A stretch of 33,818 nucleotides of DNA, from positions 1 through 33,818 of the forward strand of contig JAIRXZ010000157.1 of NCBI GenBank assembly GCA_031267995.1, written 5' to 3'. Source of the stretch: Odoribacteraceae bacterium. GTDB lineage: Bacteria > Bacteroidota > Bacteroidia > Bacteroidales > Marinifilaceae. The notes below the pieces were generated by a model that saw only the letters and a list, made by a program, of their open reading frames with translations, did not search any database and had not been told where the DNA came from. Shown here piece after piece: positions 7,948 through 14,743 of the stretch (the stretch's first letter is position 1; each line of letters opens with the position of its first letter). Position numbers and translations under genes: made by a program.

Positions 7948-8592
7948 ATGGAGCAAATCACGCTGCAGCAGGTAGTTCCCGACATCTTCGCCCGCCAGCC
8001 ACCGGCAGGCTCGGAGATCTGGGGCAACCAAATCGCCTTCAACAAAGGCCAGACTTACCTCCTCCAGGCCGCCTCCGGCAAGGGAAAAACATCCCTCTGC
8101 AGCTACCTCCACGGCTCCCGCGACGACTACGCCGGCCAAATCCTCTTCGACCACCGCGATGCCAAACGAAACTCCCCCCGCGAATGGGGGGAGCTTCGCC
8201 GAACCTCCATCGGCATCCTCCTCCAGGGCTTGCGGCTATTCCCCGAACTATCTGCCATCGACAACATTAGACTAAAGAACCGCCTCACCCGTCACCGCTC
8301 AGAGGAGTGGATACGCGAGACACTCGAAAGCCTCGACATCGCCGACAAAACCAACGCGCCCGTGGCCAAAATATCCTTCGGACAGCAACAACGCGTGGCG
8401 CTGGCGCGCGCCCTGTGCCAACCGCTGGACTTCCTGCTCCTGGACGAGCCTGTAAGTCACCTCGATGACGACAACAACCGACGCGTCGCCGACCTTCTCG
8501 CCCGCGAAGCCACCCGTCACGGCTTCGCCATCATCGTCACATCCATCGGCAAGCACCCCCCGTTATCCTACAATCAAACCCTCAGGCTATGA
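7948..8592 (+). CDS. ABC transporter ATP-binding protein (LolD/MacB-like)
   Basis: A 214-residue cytosolic ATPase. Walker A is AASGKGKTS (41-49), the Q-loop glutamine is Q93 (ILLQG), the signature is SFGQQQ (143-148) in place of LSGGQ, Walker B with catalytic Glu is FLLLDEP (162-168), and the D-loop is SHLD (170-173). The switch (H-loop) position, normally VTHD, reads VTSIGKH, so the usual histidine is replaced by serine and the nearest His is four residues on. Size and layout resemble LolD/MacB-type ATPases that pair with FtsX-like permeases, and such a permease follows, overlapping by four bases (ATGA). Substrate unknown. The altered signature and switch suggest a divergent subfamily. Confidence 0.85.
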   Translation: MEQITLQQVVPDIFARQPPAGSEIWGNQIAFNKGQTYLLQAASGKGKTSLCSYLHGSRDDYAGQILFDHRDAKRNSPREWGELRRTSIGILLQGLRLFPELSAIDNIRLKNRLTRHRSEEWIRETLESLDIADKTNAPVAKISFGQQQRVALARALCQPLDFLLLDEPVSHLDDDNNRRVADLLAREATRHGFAIIVTSIGKHPPLSYNQTLRL

Positions 8593-9773
8593 GCATCATC
8601 CGTCGTCTTCTCCTCCGCGAGCACGTCAGCTGGACGCAGCTCACCGGCTTCTTCATCGCCGGCCTGGTTGGCGCCGGCATCGTCCTCTTTGGCGTGCAGG
8701 CGTGGGCAGATCTTCACCCCTTCTTCAGCCCCGACGACGGCTTTATTAAAAAAGATTACATCGTCATCACCAAGCGAGTAGGCGCCCTTGACCTCCTCAA
8801 CCGCCGCGGCAACCTCTTCACCGCCGCCGAACGCGACGAGCTTGCCCGACAGCCCTTCGCCGACCGCGTGGGCGCCTTCACCCCCTCCCGTTTCCAGGTC
8901 AGCGCCGGCATACAGGTGCAAGGCGCCGGCTTCACCACCGACATGTTCTTCGAATCGGTGCCCGACGAGTTCGTCGACGCCCGCGACGAACGCTGGACGT
9001 ACAACCCCGGCGACAGCGAGATCCCCATCATCCTCCCGCGGAACTATCTCAACCTCTACAACTTCGGCTTCGCCCGCTCGCGCGACCTCCCCACCATCTC
9101 CGAGGGCGTCGTCTCCATGCTGCGCCTCTCCGTCCGCGTCACCGGCAACGGCCACGCCGACGCCTTCGCCGGCCGCGTCACCGGCTTCTCCAACCGCCTC
9201 AACACCATACTCGTCCCCGAACCGTTCATGGCCTGGGCAAACGCCCGCTACGCCACCGCGCCGCCGGCCGACCCCGCCCGCCTCATCATCGAAACCGGAA
9301 ACCCCGCCAACAAGGAGATAGCGAAGTACTTCCAGCAGCGCGGCTACGACGCCGAGAACGACAAGCTCAACGACGGCAGCGTCGTCTGGTTCCTCAACAT
9401 CCTCACCACCGCCGTCATCGCCATCGGCCTCCTCATTTGCCTCCTCGCGCTCTACCTCCTCACCATCTCCATATACCTTATCATCCAGAAGAACAGCGAC
9501 AAGCTGCGCGACCTCCTCCTCATCGGCTACCGCGTCCGCGAGATTGCCGCCCCTTACCAGATGCTCGTCGTCGTCGTCAACGCCATTGTCGCCGTGCTCG
9601 CCATCACCGCCGTCCTCGTCGCCCGCGCCCACTACATCCCCTTCCTCACCAAAATCTGGCCGGAATTTGTACCCGCCACGCCCGCGCCCGCCATCGCCTG
9701 CTCCCTCGCCCTATTCGTCCTCACTTGTTTCCTCAACATCCTCGCCCTCAGGCTTCGCCTGCGTAAAATCTGA
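8589..9773 (+). CDS. FtsX/MacB-type ABC permease
   Basis: A 394-residue membrane protein with the layout of the FtsX/MacB/LolCE superfamily: one N-terminal membrane segment (about 19-39), a roughly 230-residue extracytoplasmic domain, then three C-terminal segments (about 268-300, 320-345 and 365-387). The loop after the second segment (QKNSDKLRDLLLIGYRVREI) resembles the coupling region of this superfamily. It overlaps the ATPase gene by four bases and ends the four-gene DUF4836 operon. Such transporters act by pulling or signalling to periplasmic partners rather than moving small solutes through a channel. That fits the two co-encoded lipoproteins, but this is inference. Confidence 0.75.
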   Translation: MSIIRRLLLREHVSWTQLTGFFIAGLVGAGIVLFGVQAWADLHPFFSPDDGFIKKDYIVITKRVGALDLLNRRGNLFTAAERDELARQPFADRVGAFTPSRFQVSAGIQVQGAGFTTDMFFESVPDEFVDARDERWTYNPGDSEIPIILPRNYLNLYNFGFARSRDLPTISEGVVSMLRLSVRVTGNGHADAFAGRVTGFSNRLNTILVPEPFMAWANARYATAPPADPARLIIETGNPANKEIAKYFQQRGYDAENDKLNDGSVVWFLNILTTAVIAIGLLICLLALYLLTISIYLIIQKNSDKLRDLLLIGYRVREIAAPYQMLVVVVNAIVAVLAITAVLVARAHYIPFLTKIWPEFVPATPAPAIACSLALFVLTCFLNILALRLRLRKI

Positions 9774-9816
9774 TTGACGCCCGACGCCCGCCGGCATCTC
9801 CCCGCGTCTTCCCGTC

Positions 9817-10068
9817 ACGCCCCCGCGCCATTTCGACGAACCTGAATGTCATTCCATTACGCCCTCGTCCTCTCCCGGCAATCCTTCATGTCCTCTTATT
9901 ATGCCCCCGTGTCATTTCGACGACACTGAATGTCATCCCATTACGCCCTCGTCCTCTCCCGGCAATCCTTCATGTCCTCGTATTATGCCCCCGTGTCATT
10001 TCGACGACCCTTTATTTCCTCCCATCGCGCCCCCGCACCCTCCCGGCAACCCTTCATGTCCTCTTATG
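9817..10068 (+). repeat. 84-bp tandem repeat, three units
   Basis: Units begin at 9817, 9901 and 9985, with a degenerate start of a fourth at 10069. Each starts ATGCCCCCGTGTCATTTCG or a close variant and ends with a CCTTCATGTCCTCTTATT-like run. Units 1 and 2 are nearly identical; unit 3 has diverged in its middle. The two 42-base halves of a unit agree at about 25 of 42 positions, so the repeat may derive from a 42-bp ancestor. Because 84 is a multiple of three, several frames are open, but no start, codon bias or family resemblance supports a protein. This and the next array fill the gene-free stretch 9774-10410. Confidence 0.85.
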
Positions 10069-10098
10069 ATACCCCCGACCATCACCTGAATCTCGCGT

Positions 10099-10308
10099 TA
10101 CACGTGCGACGATGGGCGACTGCACAAATTCATGCCATCGCATGCGTGCGATGATATGCCATTGCACAATTTCATCCCATCGTACGCGAACGACGATATG
10201 TCATCATACAATTTCATCCCGTCGCATGCGAGCGACAGTATGCCATCGTGCGATCTCACTCCGTCGCACGCGAGCGACGCTTCGCCACGCGCGCGTGGCG
10301 CCCTGTTG
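10099..10308 (+). repeat. 42-bp tandem repeat, four to five units
   Basis: Units start at 10099, 10141, 10183 and 10225, with a decayed fifth at 10267. A typical unit begins CATGCGTGCGATGATATGCC and ends TTCATCCCATCG. Across each unit junction there is a small dyad: ATCGC/GCGAT (unit 2), TCGT/ACGA (unit 3), GTCGC/GCGAC (units 4 and 5). The arm sequences change but pairing is kept. Both strands stay open through it, which is expected for a 42-base period and not evidence of coding. It lies just upstream of the DUF6261 promoter. Confidence 0.85.
10283..10300. repeat. 18-bp perfect palindrome
   Basis: CGCCACGCGCGCGTGGCG is its own reverse complement over 18 bases. It lies in the decayed last unit of the 42-bp array and about 57 bases upstream of the DUF6261 -7 box. 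There is no T-run after it on either strand, so it does not look like an intrinsic terminator. It could be an operator or a cruciform-prone remnant. Confidence 0.6.
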
Positions 10309-10344
10309 TAAGCAAAAAACAGCACCCCGTCGCGCGATGTTCCC

Positions 10345-10364
10345 GGAAAATTTACATACATTTG
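10345..10364 (+). promoter_or_regulatory. Putative promoter of DUF6261 gene
   Basis: GGAAAATTTACA followed by TACATTTG (10357-10364), an exact match to the -7 consensus TAnnTTTG, 46 bases before the ATG at 10411. The GGAAAA-N6-TACATTyG arrangement resembles the blocks at 2950, 4791 and 16642. Confidence 0.5.
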
Positions 10365-10410
10365 CCTGTAGAGAACGAAAAACCCCTCACCACCAAAAAC
10401 AAACCACAAG

Positions 10411-11655
10411 ATGAACGGTAAAATCTCCACGTTAAGCCAAAGCAGAATGCGCGACGAGGAGGCCTACGGCTTCTATCTCGTTGTTGACAAACAGTTTGCC
10501 AAGTGCGCCGAGCCGTTGTTCGCGTCCTCGTACATGATCTTCACCGATCGCCTGGAGGCGTACACCCTTGCCCTGGAGCCGCCGCGGAAAAGCCTTCTCA
10601 CGCCGTTGATAGCGGCAGCCCAGCGGCGGCGGGTGGCCGCGAGCGGCGGCATCTCGGCCCGCGTCCGCCTGGCGTTGTCGCACGTCGACCCCGAAAAGGC
10701 CTTCGCCGCCCGCCGACTGAACGCGATCATCAAAAGTTACAAGTCGCCCCGCCTGCTGGAGTACGTCGAGTGCACCGGCGTGGTACACAACATCATAGAT
10801 GATCTCGACACGCCTACCAATCGCGCCCTCCTCCGCCAGGTGGACGCCGAGGAGTGGCTCGACGAGCTAAAGGCCGCCAGCATGGAGTTCGACACGCTCT
10901 ACCTCGCGAGGCAGCGCGAGGAGCGCCCGCCAAAGGGTCTCGTCCGCGACGCCCGCGCCGCCGTCGGCAAGGCGTACGCGAACTGCGTAACCCGCCTGAA
11001 CGCCCTGGTGGAACTGAATGGCGCCACGAAGTACGCGTCCCTCGTTGAACCCATCAACACGCTGATCCACAATAAAAAAAATCTCTATCGCGTGCGGCAA
11101 GGAAAGAAGGAAAAACTAAGCGAACGCGAGGAACGCAAGGAATATCTCGCCTCGTTGTTTGGCAAGATGTTCTCCTCTCCTCCTGCCGATACTTCTCCCG
11201 ACGCCGCCCCGCCCGCCGATGCCGGCACACCTCCCAACATCACTCCACCCGCACCTGCCGCCGCTGAAGCGCTATCCAACATTACCCCCGCTGACAGTAA
11301 GGAAGATACCAAATCCTCTCCGCGCAAGCGCGTCGCCCGCATCCGGGGGCACAAAAGCATCCCGCGCGACCATCCCAAGCGCGCCCGCGGTCACAAACGC
11401 GCCCCGCGCGTCCGTCCCGACGTCGGGGCATTTCTCGAACTCTCCCGGCGCGAACCCCCTGATGATGAGGCGGATGATGAAAATACCCCGATCGCGCCCG
11501 CCGCTGACGAACCGCTTCCCGATGATATTTCACTCGAACTTACTGACAACGAGGCGGGTGTAGATGATCTCCCACCCGAACCTGCCGATGGCGCGGGTGA
11601 GGAGGATTCCCCGCGTGACGAGGCCGCGCCGGACGGCGGTGATAACGAGGAATGA
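10411..11655 (+). CDS. DUF6261 family protein with long charged tail
   Basis: A 414-residue protein. Residues 1 to about 245 are mostly helical and resemble the Bacteroidales DUF6261 family, beginning ISTLSQSRMRDEEAYGFY. Function is unknown; there is no signal peptide, so it is probably cytosolic. Residues about 255-300 are Pro/Ala/Thr-rich, 303-337 are strongly basic (a doubled RGHK motif amid many Arg/Lys), and 345-414 are very acidic. This tail is far longer than I expect for the family and is likely disordered. The basic patch could bind nucleic acid and the acidic end could mask it, but that is inference. It is a single gene with its own promoter, convergent with the next gene. Confidence 0.6.
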   Translation: MNGKISTLSQSRMRDEEAYGFYLVVDKQFAKCAEPLFASSYMIFTDRLEAYTLALEPPRKSLLTPLIAAAQRRRVAASGGISARVRLALSHVDPEKAFAARRLNAIIKSYKSPRLLEYVECTGVVHNIIDDLDTPTNRALLRQVDAEEWLDELKAASMEFDTLYLARQREERPPKGLVRDARAAVGKAYANCVTRLNALVELNGATKYASLVEPINTLIHNKKNLYRVRQGKKEKLSEREERKEYLASLFGKMFSSPPADTSPDAAPPADAGTPPNITPPAPAAAEALSNITPADSKEDTKSSPRKRVARIRGHKSIPRDHPKRARGHKRAPRVRPDVGAFLELSRREPPDDEADDENTPIAPAADEPLPDDISLELTDNEAGVDDLPPEPADGAGEEDSPRDEAAPDGGDNEE

Positions 11656-11758
11656 TCCGGCCTCCCGGCGGCTCGCGTGGGGATAAGAAAATGGTGCAGG
11701 GGTGAGGCGGCGGGTGTTGGGCGGGGTAACGGGATGTGCGCCGTGCTGAAAGGCCGAA

Positions 11759-12448
11759 CTAATTGTCTTCCTCGTTGTTGAACCAGAACATTCCCCTCGT
11801 TTCGGCGAGGTATTGATCGAAGTTTTTTATACCCTCGTCGGTCATGACGAAGTAGAGGAAGATGTCCAATCCGCCTCTCCCCATGACGATGACGCGCGTG
11901 CGGGTGAAGCGGTCGCGACACGCCTGCCCGGCCATGTTGAACGGGTAGGCCAACATGTAATCCGCATTGAAGAGGGCTTTGGCGCTGTCTCGCGGTTGGT
12001 TCTGCACCAGCATTTTGAGGTCTTCAATGTCCTGCTCCGTCGCGGCCGACAGCTGCCTCCCGTAATTGAAGTTGCTTTTAATACGGTTAAATGCGAGGTC
12101 GGCAGGTTTGGTGTTTCCAAATGCGGCGGGATTATCTTTAATTAGTTTCCCATGCTGCACGCTATTGGCCCCTGATACATAAACGTATATAACGCATTGT
12201 TCGTCCAAGCTGGTAATTTCGGCGTCGACCACGGCAAATTTATTCAATGGACAGGTAACATCCTCGCAGGCGTACTTACCCCACTTGCCTTGGCCTTCCC
12301 ATGGATCGACTTTGTACTGTTCGCAGGGAGTAAACGTGACTCCAATGAGTTCCAAGCTGCTTTTTAAAGATTCCGGGATCTCCTGCCCGTTGACGGTGCC
12401 CGCCAGGAAAGAGACCAGACAGCAGGCGAAAAGGATTCTGTTTAACAT
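11759..12448 (-). CDS. Secreted protein of unknown family
   Basis: A 229-residue protein I do not recognise. The N-terminus is a typical signal peptide (RILFACCLVSFLAG, cleavage likely after TVNG), so it is exported. After it come cysteines in CEQYKVDPWEGQ and in KYACEDVTCPLN, then C in DEQCVIYVYVSG, then one in GQACRDRF, enough for disulfides. The C-terminal third is mixed alpha/beta-like (VIVMGRGGLDIFLYFVMTDEGIKNF). Base composition is visibly more A/T-rich than its neighbours, which may point to acquisition. It stands alone: convergent with the DUF6261 gene, and 219 bases downstream of the NamZ stop. A dyad lies upstream. Confidence 0.6.
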   Translation of the reverse strand: MLNRILFACCLVSFLAGTVNGQEIPESLKSSLELIGVTFTPCEQYKVDPWEGQGKWGKYACEDVTCPLNKFAVVDAEITSLDEQCVIYVYVSGANSVQHGKLIKDNPAAFGNTKPADLAFNRIKSNFNYGRQLSAATEQDIEDLKMLVQNQPRDSAKALFNADYMLAYPFNMAGQACRDRFTRTRVIVMGRGGLDIFLYFVMTDEGIKNFDQYLAETRGMFWFNNEEDN

Positions 12449-12481
12449 CGTTTATTCCAATTAATGTAATGGATGATTTCG

Positions 12482-12526
12482 GCTCGCGAGTTTAATCAAA
12501 AAAGTTTACCATCGCAAGTCGCGAGC
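12482..12526 (-). promoter_or_regulatory. Inverted repeat upstream of secreted-protein gene
   Basis: GCTCGCGA (12482-12489) and its exact complement TCGCGAGC (12519-12526) flank 29 A/T-rich bases, 34 bases before the ATG at 12448. The first arm also contains the palindrome CTCGCGAG. Paired arms around an A/T-rich core fit an operator or a looped promoter. No consensus -7 box was found in the core. The rest of 12449-12667 shows nothing recognisable. Confidence 0.35.
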
Positions 12527-12667
12527 GGGGGGCGTTACACGACACGTTTTCGCACGTTCACCGGGGGGGAAGATGAGCGATTTGTTTGGCGGGCGGGTAG
12601 TTGGAGAGCAAAAATTGGGGGAAGGAGATGAAGGGCAGGCGATCGGCGGCGGGGGATCAGGCCGTGA

Positions 12668-13813
12668 TTAGTCGTAGTCGGGGAGGAGATAGCGCTGGCG
12701 GACGGGGAGGAACGCGTCGATTTCGGGCTGCCAGGCGTCGCGGATTTGCTGTTCCGTCTTCCCGGCGATGATGGCGAGGCGAAGGGCGTCGTTGCCGGCG
12801 AGCAGGTCGAAAAGGGGGAGGAAAAAGGGGGAGGGGCCGCGGTAAGTGCGGTAAGCGGCGAGTAACCAGGTGAGGTTGAGGCGTCTGGCGGCGCGCGTGG
12901 GGAGGTGTTCGTTGGCGAGATCCATGCCCCGGCACTCCTCGCCAGCGCATTTGGGAGAGGGGGCGATGCCGGGGAGGGGACGGGGGGTGTAGGCGAAGGA
13001 CATTCCCTCCAGCAGCGGGTGACCGAAGCGCTGGAAGGGGAAGGGGGTGCCCCGTCCCTCATTGACGACCGTCCCCTCGAAGAAGCAAAGCGAGGGGTAG
13101 AGCATCACGGAGAGCGAGTCGGGGAGGTTTGGCGACGGCGGCACGCGGAGGGGGAAGGGGTCGCCGCGCCGCCAGCCGTGACAGGGGATGACGGTGAGTT
13201 GGCAGCGGAGGCCGTCGCGCAGCCATCCCTCGCCGTTGATCATGCGGGCGTACTCGCCGATGGTCATGCCGTAGACGACGGGCACGGGGTGCATGCCGAT
13301 GAACGACCGGTGGTCGGGGCGGGCGACGGGGCCGTCGACGTAGTGCGCGTGGGCGTTGGGGCGATCCATGACGATGAGCGGGATGCCGGCGGCGGCGCAG
13401 GATTCCATGACGTGGTGAAGGGTGGAGAGGTAAGTGTAGAAGCGGACGCCGACGTCCTGGAGGTCGAAGATCATGATGTCGATGCCGAGGAGGTCTTCGG
13501 CGGAGGGTGCCTTCTTCCTGCCGTAGAGGGAGATGACGGGGAGGCGCCCGGTGTCGTCCCGCTGATCCTCTACCGTTTCGCCGGCGGCGGCATCGCCCCG
13601 GAAGCCGTGTTCGGGGGCGAAGACGCGGAGGACGCGGATGCCCCGGCGGGCGAGGAATTGCACGTCGGGCAGGCCGTCGGCGAGGGAGGCGCGGTTGGCG
13701 ACGATGGCCGCGTTCTTGTCGGCGAGCAGGTGGGCGTAGAGGTCGAACCGCTCCACCCCCACGCGTGCAGGGGCGGCGGCGAGGAGGGCGCAGGCAAACA
13801 GGAGGGCGTTCAC
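12668..13813 (-). CDS. namZ: Exo-beta-N-acetylmuramidase NamZ-like (DUF1343, GH171)
   Basis: A 381-residue member of the former DUF1343/YbbC family. Characterised members (NamZ, GH171) release N-acetylmuramic acid from the non-reducing ends of murein fragments. Landmarks are APEHGFRG (66-73, with the conserved Glu68), LPVISLYG (91-98), FDLQDVGVRFYTYLST (116-131), VMDRPN (148-153) and VVYGMTIGEYA (179-189). The short hydrophobic N-terminus (LLFACALLAAAPA) looks like a signal peptide, so it should act in the periplasm or outside. It is last in a three-gene operon, six bases after the DUF3108 gene. Family is secure; the exact sugar cleaved is inferred from the family. Confidence 0.88.
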   Translation of the reverse strand: MNALLFACALLAAAPARVGVERFDLYAHLLADKNAAIVANRASLADGLPDVQFLARRGIRVLRVFAPEHGFRGDAAAGETVEDQRDDTGRLPVISLYGRKKAPSAEDLLGIDIMIFDLQDVGVRFYTYLSTLHHVMESCAAAGIPLIVMDRPNAHAHYVDGPVARPDHRSFIGMHPVPVVYGMTIGEYARMINGEGWLRDGLRCQLTVIPCHGWRRGDPFPLRVPPSPNLPDSLSVMLYPSLCFFEGTVVNEGRGTPFPFQRFGHPLLEGMSFAYTPRPLPGIAPSPKCAGEECRGMDLANEHLPTRAARRLNLTWLLAAYRTYRGPSPFFLPLFDLLAGNDALRLAIIAGKTEQQIRDAWQPEIDAFLPVRQRYLLPDYD

Positions 13814-13819
13814 GGGGCT

Positions 13820-14737
13820 TTAGAAGGTGCTTTTGGCTTCCTCGAGGGTGATTTTGACGGAGCCGACGACGATTTTGGCCTCCACCATGAGGGGCAGGCG
13901 GTACTCGTCATCGCTGACCCACACCTTCATGCTCTCCCCTCCCTTGAATACCTCGCCCTCCACCAGCAGGGGGGAGAAGACGTGGCACCAGCGCTTTTCC
14001 TTGCTCACTTTGACGCGCTCGCGGCCGAGGTAGCGGACGTAGAGGTTGTATATTTTGTCGTCCAGGAGTACGCGCATGGGGATGAGATCGTTCTTTTGGT
14101 AGGCGGGAAAGTCGAGGCGGCGCACCATCCAGATGGCGGAGAGGATGTCGTGGGTGTCCGGGAGGAGGGGGATGGTGTCGAGGCGGACGTTGCGGCCGAG
14201 GCGCTCCTGGCGCGAGTAGACGGCGCGGCGGTTGTAGTCCCAGCGGTAGTCGAATGTTTTGTGATAGTTGCCCTCGTGGGCGACGCGGGAGAAGGCGCGG
14301 GGGAGGAACGTGTCGGGATCGTGGTGCGACACCAGCGTGTCGCGCACGCGGAAGATCCAGTCCTTTGTCGACCTCCCGACGGCGAAAAGGCGCTGTGCCC
14401 CGGCGTGTTCCTTCGATGGCGAGAGGGTAAATTCCACGATGCCGGCCTCTATCCAGATGAACGCCCAATTGTATTGCGCGGTGTAGACGAGCCGCTCCGG
14501 GCGACATGCCGGCGACGCGGGGCTGGCGGCGGGCGACGGGGGGGCGTCAACGGTTGACGACGGGGTGTCCGCGAGGTCGGCAAGCGAGTCCGCCGGGGGC
14601 GCGAGGCTCTCCGCGGCCGGCGCGGGACGATTGATGACCGACGCGGGGGTGTCGGCCATCGGCAGCGCGTCGCCCCGCTCTCCACTTGCCAGGAGCGGGA
14701 TGACCGCGATCAACATCCATGAAAGTGTTTTCATCAT
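13820..14737 (-). CDS. DUF3108 domain protein
   Basis: A 305-residue exported protein. A signal peptide (MKTLSWMLIAVIPLLASG) is followed by an unusual Ala/Pro/Ser/Asp-rich linker (about 25-80). The DUF3108 domain begins at about residue 84 with LVYTAQYNWAFIWIEAG and includes DYRWDYNRRAVYS and a C-terminal beta-rich part (MKVWVSDDEYRLPLMVEAKI). DUF3108 proteins are thought to be beta-barrel-like periplasmic or outer-membrane-linked proteins of unknown role. Start is ATG at 14737 (or the adjacent ATG at 14734). It sits six bases from both neighbours, so it is co-transcribed with the Ig-like lipoprotein and NamZ. Confidence 0.82.
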   Translation of the reverse strand: MMKTLSWMLIAVIPLLASGERGDALPMADTPASVINRPAPAAESLAPPADSLADLADTPSSTVDAPPSPAASPASPACRPERLVYTAQYNWAFIWIEAGIVEFTLSPSKEHAGAQRLFAVGRSTKDWIFRVRDTLVSHHDPDTFLPRAFSRVAHEGNYHKTFDYRWDYNRRAVYSRQERLGRNVRLDTIPLLPDTHDILSAIWMVRRLDFPAYQKNDLIPMRVLLDDKIYNLYVRYLGRERVKVSKEKRWCHVFSPLLVEGEVFKGGESMKVWVSDDEYRLPLMVEAKIVVGSVKITLEEAKSTF

Positions 14738-14743
14738 CCGGTA

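Noticed and set aside
9817..10308. CRISPR array
   Set aside because: Units are contiguous with no unique spacers, and there are no cas genes nearby.
9901..10430. Small open frames in the 84- and 42-bp arrays, including a 14-residue repeat peptide on the minus strand
   Set aside because: The periods are multiples of three, so frames stay open on both strands automatically. No signal peptide, start context or consistent frame preference is seen.
11656..11680. Terminator between the DUF6261 gene and the convergent secreted-protein gene
   Set aside because: The short CCGG-type self-complementarity near 11660-11672 has no useful stem length or T-run.
12905..14557. A 550-codon plus-strand open frame opposite NamZ and DUF3108
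   Set aside because: It crosses the boundary of two well supported minus-strand genes and its translation is a Gly/Val/Glu-rich string without family resemblance.
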